Positions 11,445-22,599 of a stretch of DNA of 64,000 bases are shown here, piece after piece. The DNA is from Atopsyche davidsoni (taxonomy: Eukaryota > Arthropoda > Insecta > Trichoptera > Hydrobiosidae): contig JAILWY010000008.1 in assembly GCA_022113835.1 (NCBI GenBank), positions 6,111,001-6,175,000 on the forward strand, read 5' to 3'. The notes under the pieces are model-generated. The model had not been told where the DNA came from. It did no database searches and saw nothing but the letters and a program-made list of their open reading frames with translations. Numbering within the stretch: position 1 is the first letter of the stretch; each line of letters begins with the position of its first letter. The translations under genes were made by a program, and so were the position numbers.

Positions 11445-11705
11445 TTATTTTCTTAAAGGAGGTTGTTGACCATTTTACTAAAAACATATGCATCCTGGGT
11501 CATACTAATTACTGGCATAAATTCAATGCCTCCTTTTCCCTTAATTTTTTATTATAAAATTTATATTAAAATACACTCAATGCGTACCAATTTTTTTTAA
11601 ATTTAAAAATTGTTTCTTGACTAAGTAATTTATGACTGATATATTGTATCTGTATTTATAGTAAGTTTGCTATGGGAATATACAAAGTTGAGTTGATATA
11701 TCATT
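11445..11705 (-). repeat. RTE-derived repeat, copy 1 of a 250-bp pair
   Basis: The plus strand shows the inverted LINE tail (ggaggttgttgaccatttta), then the inverted upstream codons, then an unrelated body ending tttgctatggga. The whole segment matches 13090-13330, so it was duplicated or inserted twice as a unit. Confidence 0.7.
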
Positions 11706-11754
11706 AATGAGAAATCAGAGTATACAATTAGAAGTAGATAAATTATAGTACTAT

Positions 11755-11825
11755 TCTAGAAATATATATAACGAATGGTCACCGACTTGCTCTGCGAAGA
11801 GACACTCAAATAAAAAGTATGTCTC
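11755..11825 (+). repeat. RTE-LINE 3' tail
   Basis: The sequence gaatggtcaccgacttgctc then gcgaagagacactcaaa is a degenerate version of the terminal codons (MVTNLL and a stop) plus hairpin tail seen in other copies. Confidence 0.65.
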
Positions 11826-13085
11826 TTGCTCGTTTAAATACAAAAAAATACCTACAGTTTTACATAACATTTAATAAAAAAACTTCACCTGTGAGTTTTC
11901 TTAATAACACTGTGAATAATAGACCTTGTCCTGCCTGTTAAATGCCGACACGCCACCGCTAGTTTGTTCTCTTCGGGTGAACGGTCACATATAATCTTTA
12001 TGTACTTATTATTTATTTTGATATTCAATGAATGGCGTTTTAACGATCAACCCAAAGATTAATTTCTATTATATTACAGCCATTATAGTCTGTAGAATAC
12101 AAGGTACGCAGTCAATTTTTATTAATTTTCACTTCAGTGGGGAGCAAATGATTATTTAATATTTTCTTGTCATAAGGCATTTGTGCTGTATTCAAATAAA
12201 ACTGTGCTATGTAAGCTTCATGAAATGGATTTGCTTTTGGCTGCTTAGCGTGTATTATAAGCTCGTTAGTATTAAGACAGGATGTTTCAAAACTCATGCA
12301 ATCACACAGCATTTTCAAGCTTATAGAATATTTTAATACGTGTTTATAATATCTCAATACGATATTTTTTATCATAATATTTTTCTTTTCGACTTCCTAA
12401 CATCTCAATGTTTTCAATAAACATTTTTTGATTTGTAATTTAATTTTTCTAGCAGTTAAGACTAGTAATAACTATACGTGGATTGAATTATTTATTTTTT
12501 TATAAATAAAATATAAAATTTGTAGTTAAAAGATCGGATCTTCGTTTTCTAATTGAATATAATTATTTAAGTATAAAAATTCAACAAAGTAAACCAAATA
12601 TTTTCCGATAATACATCGTCCGACAAATAAATTTGATATCGAAGATGTATACGTATAAAATCATTCAAATATTAAAATTATAAATCATATAACATTTTGT
12701 GCATGCCTTTTTGTCAGAATGAGTAATGTGTATATATTTATATAAAAAATAAATATCAACGGTGAATTTGATCACAATTAATTTAAATGCACAAGTAAAT
12801 GGCCGAGAAGAGCCTCGGCTCGAGGGAATTCAAGGCACATTTAATCAACCTCTGTACTCGCCAAAGCTTCTCTAATTGGGAGAGATCTTATCATTGTACG
12901 TAATCCGAAGTAAATTATCCATCCGGTTCAAACACCTGTTAATGTATGGATACGGTATTGCCTAACAATAACGGCACCACTGCATACAATTAATCCCGAA
13001 ACCCAACGTTTTATTTCACTTCAAAAGCACCGCTAATGATATTCCGACTAAACGGATTTATTTTATTCCTTTAATTGTTTCCTTA
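11826..13085. other. AT-rich DNA with a putative regulatory block
   Basis: The stretch at 12790-13030 has balanced composition and no homopolymers, unlike its surroundings, and includes paired motifs gagcctcggctcgag and ttgggagagatct. It is noncoding in all frames. I infer a possible enhancer or conserved noncoding element. The rest is plain AT-rich DNA. Confidence 0.35.
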
Positions 13086-13089
13086 TTTA

Positions 13090-13330
13090 ATTTTTATTTT
13101 AAGGAGGATTGGTGACCATTTTACTGAAAACATATTCAGACTAATTCTGCTCTAATTCCTCCTCTTCCTTCGATTTTTATATTGCAAAATTCATATTTAA
13201 ATACACGCAATGCGTGAAAATTTTTATTAAATTTTAATGTTGCCTCTTGACTAATTTATCAAAACATATTTTATTGAGTCTGTATTTATGTTTGCTATGG
13301 GATTATACAATGTTGGGTGGATCATATACA
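13090..13330 (-). repeat. RTE-derived repeat, copy 2 of a 250-bp pair
   Basis: Sister of 11445-11705. The minus strand includes gaggaattagagcag, then the tail agtaaaatggtcaccaatcc. It ends against a TA microsatellite. Confidence 0.7.
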
Positions 13331-13336
13331 AATTAT

Positions 13337-13403
<67 letters not shown>
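13337..13403. repeat. TA microsatellite
   Basis: An almost pure (TA)n run of about 65 bp. Confidence 0.95.
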
Positions 13404-13407
<4 letters not shown>

Positions 13408-13754
13408 ATAAATTATAGATTAGTAGAAATTAATTACTATTTGATTCGAATCAGTCTTTAAACAGGCAATGCAATATTCAAGTTCATCCATTGTAGTATG
13501 TTTAAAAAAATATATATTTACATCGATATTCTTGGCAAAGTTAAACTGATGTAATTTTTTTTTTATTAATTTTCACTTAATTAACTATTTATTGTCACAA
13601 CTCATTTAAAATGAAAACATGTGCATAATCTAATTTGCATAAATATGCAACCATTAATCCTGAGATTTTAAATCTCTTGAATATTGAAGTATTTTCTTGG
13701 AGCACAGCGACAAAATGAATATAAATAATTTAAGTATTGGCATGGATATACAAG

Positions 13755-13985
13755 CGTACGACCTTCTGTTTTGGCCATATTTTTGAAATAATAAATATAC
13801 CCTACTACAGCTGTTTGTTTAAGGAAAAATCCAAAGAAAAAGAGGAATTGGAAGAAGAAAGCTTACATGAGCGGCTGGAAGTCGGGAGTACAGTCGAATT
13901 AATAATAACCCCAGATTAATATGTATTCATTGAGATAGTCACTGAACTCCTCTGAGGAGAGGCACGTGGAGAAGAAAATTCGCAA
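13755..13985 (+). pseudogene. RTE-like LINE ORF2 C-terminus and 3' tail
   Basis: Across frame breaks the plus strand encodes a run like YFGHI, NNKYTLLQLFV, GKIQRKRGIGRRKLT, then the terminal segment and the gaggagaggcacgtggagaa tail. In RTE-clade LINEs this basic region follows the reverse transcriptase domain. Stops and frameshifts make it dead. It is one of the longest such copies here, and with the copies at 15.1 and 27.0 kb it defines the C-terminal consensus. Confidence 0.8.
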
Positions 13986-14077
13986 GATGGAACTTCATCC
14001 TATTAACTGTTACCAGTTTTCAGTATTTCTACCCTTAAACAAAAATCATGTAAATAAATAAAATAAATCTTCAGTCT

Positions 14078-14125
14078 TCAGTGAAATGGTTACCAACCTC
14101 TTTTTAGGAGAGGCAGTAGATAATT
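14078..14125 (+). repeat. RTE-LINE 3' tail
   Basis: The sequence tcagtgaaatggttaccaac, then ctctttttaggagaggcag, is the last eight or so codons plus the 3' hairpin, with one mutated hairpin arm. Confidence 0.75.
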
Positions 14126-14147
14126 AGCATTTTGTAAAATGCTAATT
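14122..14147. repeat. Perfect 12-bp inverted repeat
   Basis: Arms aattagcatttt and aaaatgctaatt are separated by only two bases. The half-site gctaatt recurs several times in the next 80 bp, including gctaattgctaatta near 14203. Confidence 0.8.
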
Positions 14148-15085
14148 CATTGTAGCATTAGCAGTGAGTTATTGACCCTGTGACGCCGCTAGAGGGCAAG
14201 GTTGCTAATTGCTAATTAGGCTGGTTTGCGTCTCGGATAAAGACGCAGCGAGTTGAATGAAAACGACAACAGATGGCAGACGGAAAAAAATATCTCTATT
14301 GAATATTAATACAATAAAAGTAGTCTGTCGATTCCAAAGCGACCAGCTGTTTTGTAACTTGAGGTGCTTAATATACTCCGTCCCTAGATCTGAAATAAAT
14401 AAGCCCCTAAGTTTACTTAAGATAGCCACTGTTCCTTTATAATAATAATAAAAAAATGTTTTATTTATATAAGCTCAGTAAAAACACTTTTTGTTTTAGC
14501 TTGATTTATCGCTTAAATATTAATCATTGTTATTAAGACTTTATTTATTAATATACCATACTCTTTAAATGATGCAACAATGAGCTTTTTTTTACACATA
14601 TTTTGTCTAAGGCAAACTCAAAAACGAACCACCTAGGCCACATGTTGTAAGCCCCACAACATAAGCATGTTCCTAAAAAATATTGTCAATTAACACAAAG
14701 GAATATTTTTTTATTAAAAATATTTTTTTTTATACTGTTATGCAAAAAAAAAAACAGTATAACCGAGTACTCGCGAGTGCGTACGTCGCCGAAGAATCTA
14801 GGTTCGACCGTTCATGCTAAAAGGAGTAGCTTGGAATACCTGTACTAGAAAATTTGCATTTATATAACATAAAATTACATTAACTGCGTATTGATCGAGG
14901 TTCGAGCGAATTGCAGCCTCAGATGATGGACTTGTTTACACGCAAGTTAATCAAGGATTTAACGCAGGGAAGGCATGAAATGAATCACACGTTTAATGAC
15001 TGGTGTTTCTTTTGGCAATTACTGTGGACGGTGCTAGTTAACAATATAATGTTCCAAGAGCTGGTGTATATAATACATATATCTA
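14148..15085. other. Intergenic DNA with a dispersed-repeat copy and a hairpin
   Basis: Positions 14619-14665 hold an inverted copy of the tggcttaggtggt repeat (aaccacctaggccacatgtt). A hairpin atactgtt/aacagtat with an A-rich loop lies at 14734-14762. The open frames at 14205-14442 have no recognisable content. Confidence 0.5.
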
Positions 15086-15086
15086 C

Positions 15087-15335
15087 TTCTGATACCTCTT
15101 CTCATAGGAGGCTGATGACCATATCAATGCCTCTTTTTCCTTGGACAATCAGCTGGAGCATGTTATATTTACTGTTACTGAAAATGAAGCCAAAATAGAA
15201 GAACTTCCGCTTCTTTACCATCGTCGACGCGGTCAATCCATGGTATTTTAAGGGTTCTCTTATATAGCCACATATTAAATACCTCAATTTTTCGTATAGT
15301 AGCTATCTTGAGTGTTCAAGCTTCTACTATATATA
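15087..15335 (-). pseudogene. RTE-like LINE ORF2 fragment
   Basis: The minus strand reads, with frame breaks, IRKIEVFNMWLYKRTLKIPW then IDRVDDGKEAEVL, then YFGFIFSNSKYNMLQL and IVQGKRG, ending in the inverted 3' tail (atgagaagaggtatcagaag). The EVFNMWLYRR-x-LKIPWIDRV block is the characteristic segment just after the reverse transcriptase core of RTE-clade LINEs. The basic linker is partly deleted. The copy is dead. Confidence 0.85.
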
Positions 15336-15370
15336 TATATATATATAGTATACGCGTGTGTGTGTGTGGT
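15336..15370. repeat. TA then GT microsatellite
   Basis: Short TA and GT runs follow the 5' (right-hand) end of the RTE fragment. Confidence 0.7.
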
Positions 15371-15753
15371 TTCTAATTTAGTCTCAAAGAAGTAAAGTTT
15401 GTACATTTAAAATTGCCAGGTGCTAACATGGTTCAATTTGTGGACCACTATTATATAAGCCAGTCTATTAAATCTAACGTGATTTTATAAATATTGTACA
15501 ACAAAACGTGAGAAATAATCAAAATTGCACTTTTAAATAATACTTAATGGGTCAGGTGTTGCCATACGTAAATTATTATATCAAGATACACGAGTGTTTA
15601 TAAAATATAAAAAATAACGGCGAATGGTGGGCCTTTTTTTTTTGCTCACATTTAGCAACGAATAGATAAATATCCAGACTTTGAATTAATGGGTTCAAGT
15701 TTTGATTAGTCCGTTCGTAAGGTGTGTGTCTGAAAGCGGCCATTGTGGCCGCC

Positions 15754-15802
15754 ATGTCTGCCATCTGCCCGCCGAGCCCACCTGCCTGCGTCATAATACC
15801 AG
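15754..15802 (+). CDS. Candidate first coding exon (16 codons)
   Basis: A GC-rich island in AT-rich DNA carries a strong start context (gccgccatg), a short open frame MSAICPPSPPACVIIP, and a canonical splice donor (ccag|gtgaga) at 15802/15803 in phase 1. The upstream 5' region (aaagcggccattgtggccgc) contains a short palindrome. No downstream exon could be linked. A minus-strand frame over the same bases (MTQAGGLGGQMADMAATMAA) is an alternative reading but lacks a comparable splice site. The product is unknown. Confidence 0.35.
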
Positions 15803-15829
15803 GTGAGAACGAATTTTTCGATCTAATGA

Positions 15830-17660
15830 GGTGTAAAGTAAGGATGCGTTACTCGGAAAACTTTTCATACTTTCTCAAAGTACGGCCCGTGTATTGAAAA
15901 AAATTACTGAGGCTATTTTCCACTCGTGGTAACAATAATAACAAGAAAACTATGTAATCTGAATTTTATCATGAAAATATGCTAGACGATGTTTATAATT
16001 CAAATCATTTATCTAATATTATAAATTTTTATATTGTATTTAATATACCCACATGATTAATATTCTTTTCAATTTTTTTTATTATTATTATACTAAAATC
16101 TCAAACGTAATTTTTATACTTGTTAATAAACACAGATAAATGGATAGAAGATAAAGATTTTTTAGACTGTTTTAGGCTCTCAAAGAGGTAATCTGGTTAT
16201 ATTAAATATTGATAATTAAATGTATAATTACGAAAGTGAAACTCCCTTATAATACTCATTTGTGAATATATTTTCGATAATACTATTTCAGGCGCATTTT
16301 TTGCATTCTCGAAGATACTTAATTCACTGCAAACACATTTTTGTTTATTTCGAAACATGTTTCAATCCATCTCTTGCCTTTTAAAAATATGACAGGGTGT
16401 TTCATTAAGGTGTTTTAGGGCGAAATTTCAATACTAAAGTATCTTGTCGGTTGCAACCTGTTTCATGTTTTAGAGGTGTGCATCGCAGGTATGCGGCACA
16501 TAGAAGGCTGCACAACCATGGAGATTGCGTTTTTTTTTAATTAAGGCTGTATTAAAAAAAAAATCACAAAACTTCGACGTTAGACAGACATTCAATATAT
16601 TTTTTTAAAGCGCTGTAAATTGTACATAAATAATTGGTCCGCGGAATTTCTATGAGACATATATAATGGAAAGTAAAATTAAGTATCATTAAAAGATCTT
16701 ATGTAGAAATTGTTAAATCAATATTTTAATTTTTTATTTTCGTGTAAAAAAAATGTTTTAACATACTCCTATAGGAAAACATATTTAGCTTTATAATAAT
16801 CGTTATGCTTCTGATTATGCTTGGTTAATTATAAATACAATGCATTTTTATTCATCAGTATTAATAAGCAACATAATATATTTGTGACTTTAATATATTT
16901 TGGTTATTCAATTTAAGACCGTTTCCATTGAAATGCAAATAAAAGATAAACTAATTCGTCTTTTTAATTTTTTTTCTCAAGTAAATTGTTAATATGTTAA
17001 TTTATCAATTTAAATATACTTATGAAATTATATATATTTTTTTTTAATACCAGTCATATGCAGAAAGTTTAATAACAACTTTAATTTAATGAGGCTCATG
17101 ACTTTGCTGTCACACTTTCATAGACTTGAGTGATTAAATATACAAGAAAGTGATTTGTATACTCATTCAAAGACGTCGTTTATAATCAATCTACAAGGTG
17201 AAAAGATATCATTATATTTTAATTTATTTAAAAAAAAGTAATGTTAAAGCATATATGAACACAATGACTTCACATTATATTTTTAGACACACGATACGCG
17301 AGAAACAATGAGAACTAAAATAATTTTTCATAATTGCAAGGACTATTTTCTTATTAGGAAAATAAAAAAAACTGAAACGGCTTTAACAAAAACTAATGCT
17401 AATGCAAATTGTTGGATTGTAAATTTTATAATGTGAAAGCTATTCTTCGTCTTATTTTAAGCTATTCACTATAGCAGGTTTAAGAAAACCACGGCTTACT
17501 GCATTTATTAAAATTTAAAAACGTTATATGACCACAGAGTAATAATTTATTTAAGCATAAGTTTAAAAACAAACCGTGAAAAAAATATTTAATGTGTTCG
17601 TAAGTTTGGATAAACAATATTATTAAAATTAAAATAAATTACGAATCTCAAAAATTATTT
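15830..17660. other. AT-rich noncoding DNA
   Basis: No gene is seen. A short segment at 16393-16440 (gacagggtgtttcattaagg) resembles the tgtttca-type termini of some insect transposons but has no partner end. If 15754-15802 is a first exon, this would be its intron. Confidence 0.5.
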
Positions 17661-17664
17661 TTTC

Positions 17665-17867
17665 CCCTGTAAAGTCTTATTCTGCTGTTAAAAGTAAATA
17701 TAAAATATTCCAGCGAGATTAGTTGAATTAAATATTTCAATATAATATGTAAAAAATGTATGATATTGAGCGTTTTTTTTTTTTTAAATATAATATGTTT
17801 TCCTATAAAACCTTATTTTGTTAATGCAAGTATTAAATTATTTGGCCATCTCGGCGCACGGTTCTCA

Positions 17868-17898
<31 letters not shown>

Positions 17899-18035
17899 AC
17901 AAGCGGGTGGTAAAATATATTTTATATTTCGGTATTTTCTCCATATAGAGTTATTGTGTTAGGAAAAGTAAATCATGCCAATAAAGCAAATATTAAATTT
18001 ATTAAATTATCGGATCATCTCGGCGCACGGTTCCA
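17665..18035 (+). repeat. Diverged ~150-bp tandem repeat, three units
   Basis: Segments beginning near 17665, 17805 and 17955 share a tattaaatt core. The second and third share ctcggcgcacggttc (17849-17863 and 18018-18032). The second unit is interrupted by a TA microsatellite at 17869-17895. Confidence 0.6.
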
Positions 18036-18740
18036 GCAAAATCGAGGTCTTGCTTTTAATATACTCGCCTCAGTGTGTCAGACTGGAGAAGTGTGGAAAT
18101 TGTGAGTAAACTCACGAGACTCTTCGTCACGAGGACAATTAAAAATTATACCATTACGCCATATTAGACATAATGGCAGAAGGCTATTAATAATACAAAG
18201 TGGATTTTCAAAACAACCTAAAATATATAAATAGGCAAATATATAAACTACCGGAGTTTAATTTCTAGATGCGTCTTTAGCCTTTAAAGGACATACACAA
18301 TTATCAAACCTAACCAGATAATATAGCATCGAATATAGAAATATGTATTTTTAGGTTTTTTTATTTTTTAATTCCGTTAAAATAAAAAAAAAAAATATGG
18401 ATAATAAAAACGCTAGGCACAGCCGTAATTGACTGAACGCTTCCCACTGCTTGCCTACTTGCATACTCTTGCGTCGTTATATTACAAAGAGTGGTAATAG
18501 TCTCGTGTTTTTATATTACTGCAAGTTTTACTACAAAATAATGCTTTTGGTTATTGCTGTTCGTTTGTACAATATTTAGGTAATCGATTCACACGTGAAA
18601 CGATGAGAAAACTCCGATAAAAAATAATTTGTAAGAATGCCAAACGTTTCTTTGTGTGAATTGATTACCGAAATATTGTACACATCGTGTACGGGTTCAA
18701 AATGAAAATTATAAAATAAATAATAAATCTACGTATGGGA
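18036..18740. other. AT-rich noncoding DNA with imperfect inverted segments
   Basis: Related strings gtacaatatttaggtaatcg (18566) and gattaccgaaatattgtaca (18661) are inverted relative to each other and flank about 75 bp. This may be a small fold-back element. No coding signal. Confidence 0.5.
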
Positions 18741-20585
18741 TGAATTTTGTGAATTTGCAGCCAAACATATTAAATTACAAAATGAACAGTATTCGCAATA
18801 AAAAAAAAATCTTGAATTGGAGAGATATCAATATAGGTGGTCCTGGTATCGTATGTGACTTCTGAAACACTTAGAAAGTCGGGAAGGCTTTATATAGAGC
18901 AAAAAAAACAAGCATATCAAGCATAATTGTACCTAAACAATATTTATTTTGTCAATCTGGACTCAAACACGCTGAAAACGTAAATAATGGGCGAACTCAA
19001 AAAAAAATAACTGTAGCTCTTCATGTTGTATGTAACTCCCCATTATTTTTAGCCAATCGGGAGGGCTTCATTAAAGAACAAAAAGAAAAAATTAAAAATA
19101 AAAACAGGTCACTAATTATTATGTTCATTGGAAAATAAATCTCGGCAAGCATAAACGTCGACCATATTAAAATATAGTATATATAGAAAAATATTTTAGA
19201 GAGCAAAACGAATCGTTACAAACGTTTGACCAAACGTGTTAAAAACATATGTCACTAGTTTATAATAATCATTAGTAAATAATTCCGGCAAGCGCACGCG
19301 GCAATCATATATTTTTCGCATAAAACTCCTCAACAGCAGCTAGTTGAGAGAGCTTTATTAGAGAGCAAAGGGAACAAGCATGTGACTTGATGTCCATTTT
19401 ATGTTGAAAAAGCATATCACTTGTTATAATAATCATTGGGAAATTAATTGAAATAAACCAAAACGCAGGCACTCGGCCGTCTAGTACAAGTAAAAAAATA
19501 TTGGGGAGCTTCCCATGTAGTGTCTGACCTCTTGACACACGGAGACAGTCGGAAGGCTTTAATAGATAGTAAATAGACAAGCATGTGACTTGGTATCCAT
19601 TGTGTTAAAAAAGTATATCACTTGTTATGATAATAATTGGAAACGAGCCCCGACGCCATCAGCCGGCCATCTAGTACTAGTATATTAAATATAGGAACTT
19701 CTCGTGTCGTATCTGACCTCTCGACACACGTAGCTAGCTGAAGGGCTTTATTAGAGAGCAAGGAGAACAAGCATATGACTCAGTATCCATTGTATTAAAA
19801 AAGCATATTACTTGTTATAATAATCATTGTAAATGAATTGAAATAAACCCCAGTGCAGCCACCCGGGCATCTACTATAGTACTAGTAAAATATACAGGAA
19901 CTTCTCGTGTTGTATCTGACCTCTCGACACTCGTAGCTAGCCGAAGGGCTTTTTTAGAGAGCAAGAAGAACAAGCATATGATTCGGTGTCCATTGTATTA
20001 AAAAATGATATTATTTGTTATAATAATCATTAGAAATGAGCCCGGACGTCATCAGCCGGCCATCTAGTACTAGTATATTAAATATAGGAACTTCTCGTGT
20101 CGTATCTGACACACGTAGCTAGCCGAAGGGCTGTGTTAAAGGTAAAGAAGAACAAGCATATGACTCGGTGTCCATTTTATTAAAAAATGATATTATTTGT
20201 AATAATAATGATTGGAAACGAGCCCCGACGCCATCAGCCGACCATCGAGTACTAGTATATTAAATATAGGAACTTCTCGTGTCGTATCTGACACACGTAG
20301 CTAGCCGAAGGGCTGTATTAAAGGCAAATGAGAACAAGCATATGACTCGGTGTCCATTTTATTAAAAAATGATATTATTAGTTATAATAATGATTGGAAA
20401 CGAGCCCCGACGCCATCAGCCGACCATCGAGTACTAGTATATTAAATATAGGAACTTCTCGTGTCGTATCTGACACACGTAGCTAGCCGAAGGGCTGTAT
20501 TAAAGGCAAATGAGAACAAGCATATGACTCGGTGTCCATTTTATTAAAAAATGATATTATTAGTTATAATAATGATTGGAAACGA
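18740..20585 (+). repeat. 180-210 bp satellite array
   Basis: About nine units carry the landmark gctagccgaagggct or a variant followed by gagagcaa and aacaagcatatgactcggtg. The landmark cgtatctgac falls at 19709, about 19911, 20101, 20283 and 20465, so periods are about 202, 190, 182 and 182 bp. The last units are nearly identical while the leftmost (18740-19300) are badly diverged and irregularly spaced. Units share tagtatattaaatatagga and ttataataatgattggaaac. The array stops abruptly inside a unit at about 20588. A second patch of the same family lies at 32460-32975. Confidence 0.9.
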
Positions 20586-20587
20586 GC

Positions 20588-20760
20588 CCCGGTGCGGGCA
20601 GCCGGCCATGGCGCGGGAGGACGTCCGCTTGAAATGCGAGACGGCGAGCGGCCGCGGCACACGGAACTGGTTGGCTTCCCGCCCGTGTGCCGCGGCCTCG
20701 GCAGGAGCGCATCCGGCGGCGCGTCCCGAGCTGATGCATGCGCCGGCGCATAGCTGAACC
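20588..20760 (+). other. GC-rich block with a 15-bp inverted repeat
   Basis: A very GC-rich segment abuts the satellite. It has a perfect inverted repeat with 15-bp arms (ggccgcggcacacgg at 20650-20664, complement at 20683-20697) around an 18-nt loop. A second palindrome, tgcgccggcgca, lies at 20739-20750. A plus-strand frame with a strong start context (ggccatgg, ATG at 20608) runs 49 codons to TAG at 20757 (MAREDVRLKCETASGRG onward). Open frames exist on the other strand too, so coding is uncertain. It could be a terminal exon, a structured RNA or a CpG-rich element. Confidence 0.4.
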
Positions 20761-20942
20761 GTGAAAAAATAAAAAAAACCCGCTCCAGAGCCTGGGAAAA
20801 TTCGAAGCCTCACTCGCGTATAAAATAACGGCGCGCAAGCAATCTAGCATCGCATGCCGTCGGACATCACTTTAGCTCAATTTTTTTTATAATATATATC
20901 GCGATGACAATAAAAACTGTAGTTTATTTGATTGATCTAAAT

Positions 20943-21333
20943 CAGTGCTTCTCAAAGTGGTCCCTGCGAACCCCAGGGGGTTCTTAGAAAGTTAAAATCG
21001 ATTTGGGAGTCCCTGAACAACGTCAGGGGGTTCGCGCAAGGTTTAATATAAAATTAAAAAAATTATGACACATTTTTATTAATATGGAAGTTAAAATATA
21101 TAACAATTCATACATTATTAGCGATTTTTACGTCCTAAGTAAAATATAAATATAGACAGGTGCATAAAATACAAGTAATAACAGGCATCGCGGTGAGCCA
21201 GGTAGGTTAATAGAGTCGATACTTGCACCAACTAGTCTATAATATGAATTTATGTAGTTTTTCATTCAGGGTCCGTAGGCAAGTTTTGACTATGAAAGAG
21301 GGTCCATGGGCCAAAAGAGTTTGAGAACCACTG
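20943..21333. mobile_element. hAT-type non-autonomous element (MITE) with 8-bp TSD
   Basis: Ends cagtgcttctcaaa and tttgagaaccactg form hAT-type terminal inverted repeats. The 8-bp duplication atctaaat sits directly at both flanks (20935-20942 and 21334-21341). An 8-bp target duplication is the hallmark of hAT transposition. The 391-bp interior is noncoding and has ggggttcttagaaag and gggtccatgggcc subterminal motifs. Because the flanking duplication is intact, this insertion is fairly recent compared with most elements here. Confidence 0.95.
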
Positions 21334-21341
21334 ATCTAAAT

Positions 21342-22595
21342 TGTTACGCATTTAAAAAATATATATATAAAATTGCATTTCCAGATTTTGACGCTCACTG
21401 CAAGTTGTACATTGAGTATATTAAACGGCTGATTATTTATTTGAGCGATTATGCAGTTATTAAAAAATATATTTTAATAAATAAAGCTTTAAAGTGGTTC
21501 TCGTTGACGCAATGGAATATTAAACCTTATCTATTACAATAAATATATATGACAAAAAATAATACGACTTTCTTGTATATATTAGACATAAAGATCTACT
21601 CCGAGAGAATTTGTTAAAATGTCTAAAATTGCAGTGTTTATTTTTTTTAAATATGAAAAAAGTATTTTGAGAAACTCAAATAGTTATCAAAAAGCAAAAG
21701 CTATTTTCCCCTGAAGAAAAAAATAAAAATGATATGAATTAAATAATATTTGTCTTATTCGTTTGAGTTCGGCTCTGTGGTCGGAAAGATATTCAGTAAG
21801 GTACAGCCGCATCGATATCATCTCCGTATTTTCTCTCGACTTGTCCTTTGGAATGTGAGATCATGCGATGGATGGCATCAACTGCTCCGGGACTCTATAA
21901 TTTTATCCGAATCTTGTTTTATGGAAAAAATAACTTCGCAAATCCAGTGAGGCTCGCAACCAGCTCGGTTGGGTTAAAACGCACCTTAAGGAGAATTACT
22001 TCCGTTGCATTTGCTTAAGCATATATATTATATATTAATTCAAACGTCAAAGTAACAATTAAAATTTTACAAGAGATATTTTTAAATAAAAAAAATAATG
22101 CGTATTGATCATCACGCGCGAGATAATAAAGTTTAAACTAATATTAATAAAACTGAGTCTAAATTGTGTAATTAGCAGACATAATAAACAGATCCTTGTG
22201 TGTAAGAACCGCTTCAGCTTAGCATTATTCAACCCAATAACATTTCATCGAGACCTTTGAACATTGTAGGATGGAACTCATCCATGTCGAAAGAGCTGTG
22301 GAGGCTCTATAGATTTTATCAGTGGAGTAAACGCAAATGTCAAATGCAAAAATACACCTCCGGCATCATTCCTTCTAAACAAATTCACAATTAAAAATAT
22401 ACCTACTGTACACAAACAGTAAAATATATATAAAGAATATTCGCAAAATTTACCTCTGATATAAAATAAACATGTTTTAATTAATCAAAGTATTTTCTCT
22501 AAAACAAATAAGGGATGTTTTTTTTAAACACATTCAAACGCAAAAACGGATTTTTTTCTTTAAATAATAGATTTTAATAGAAACTAACATTTATA
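21342..22595. other. Intergenic DNA
   Basis: AT-rich at both ends. The stretch 21750-21980 has balanced composition and an open frame (66 codons) without motif. Nothing identifiable. Confidence 0.45.
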
Positions 22596-22599
22596 AAAC

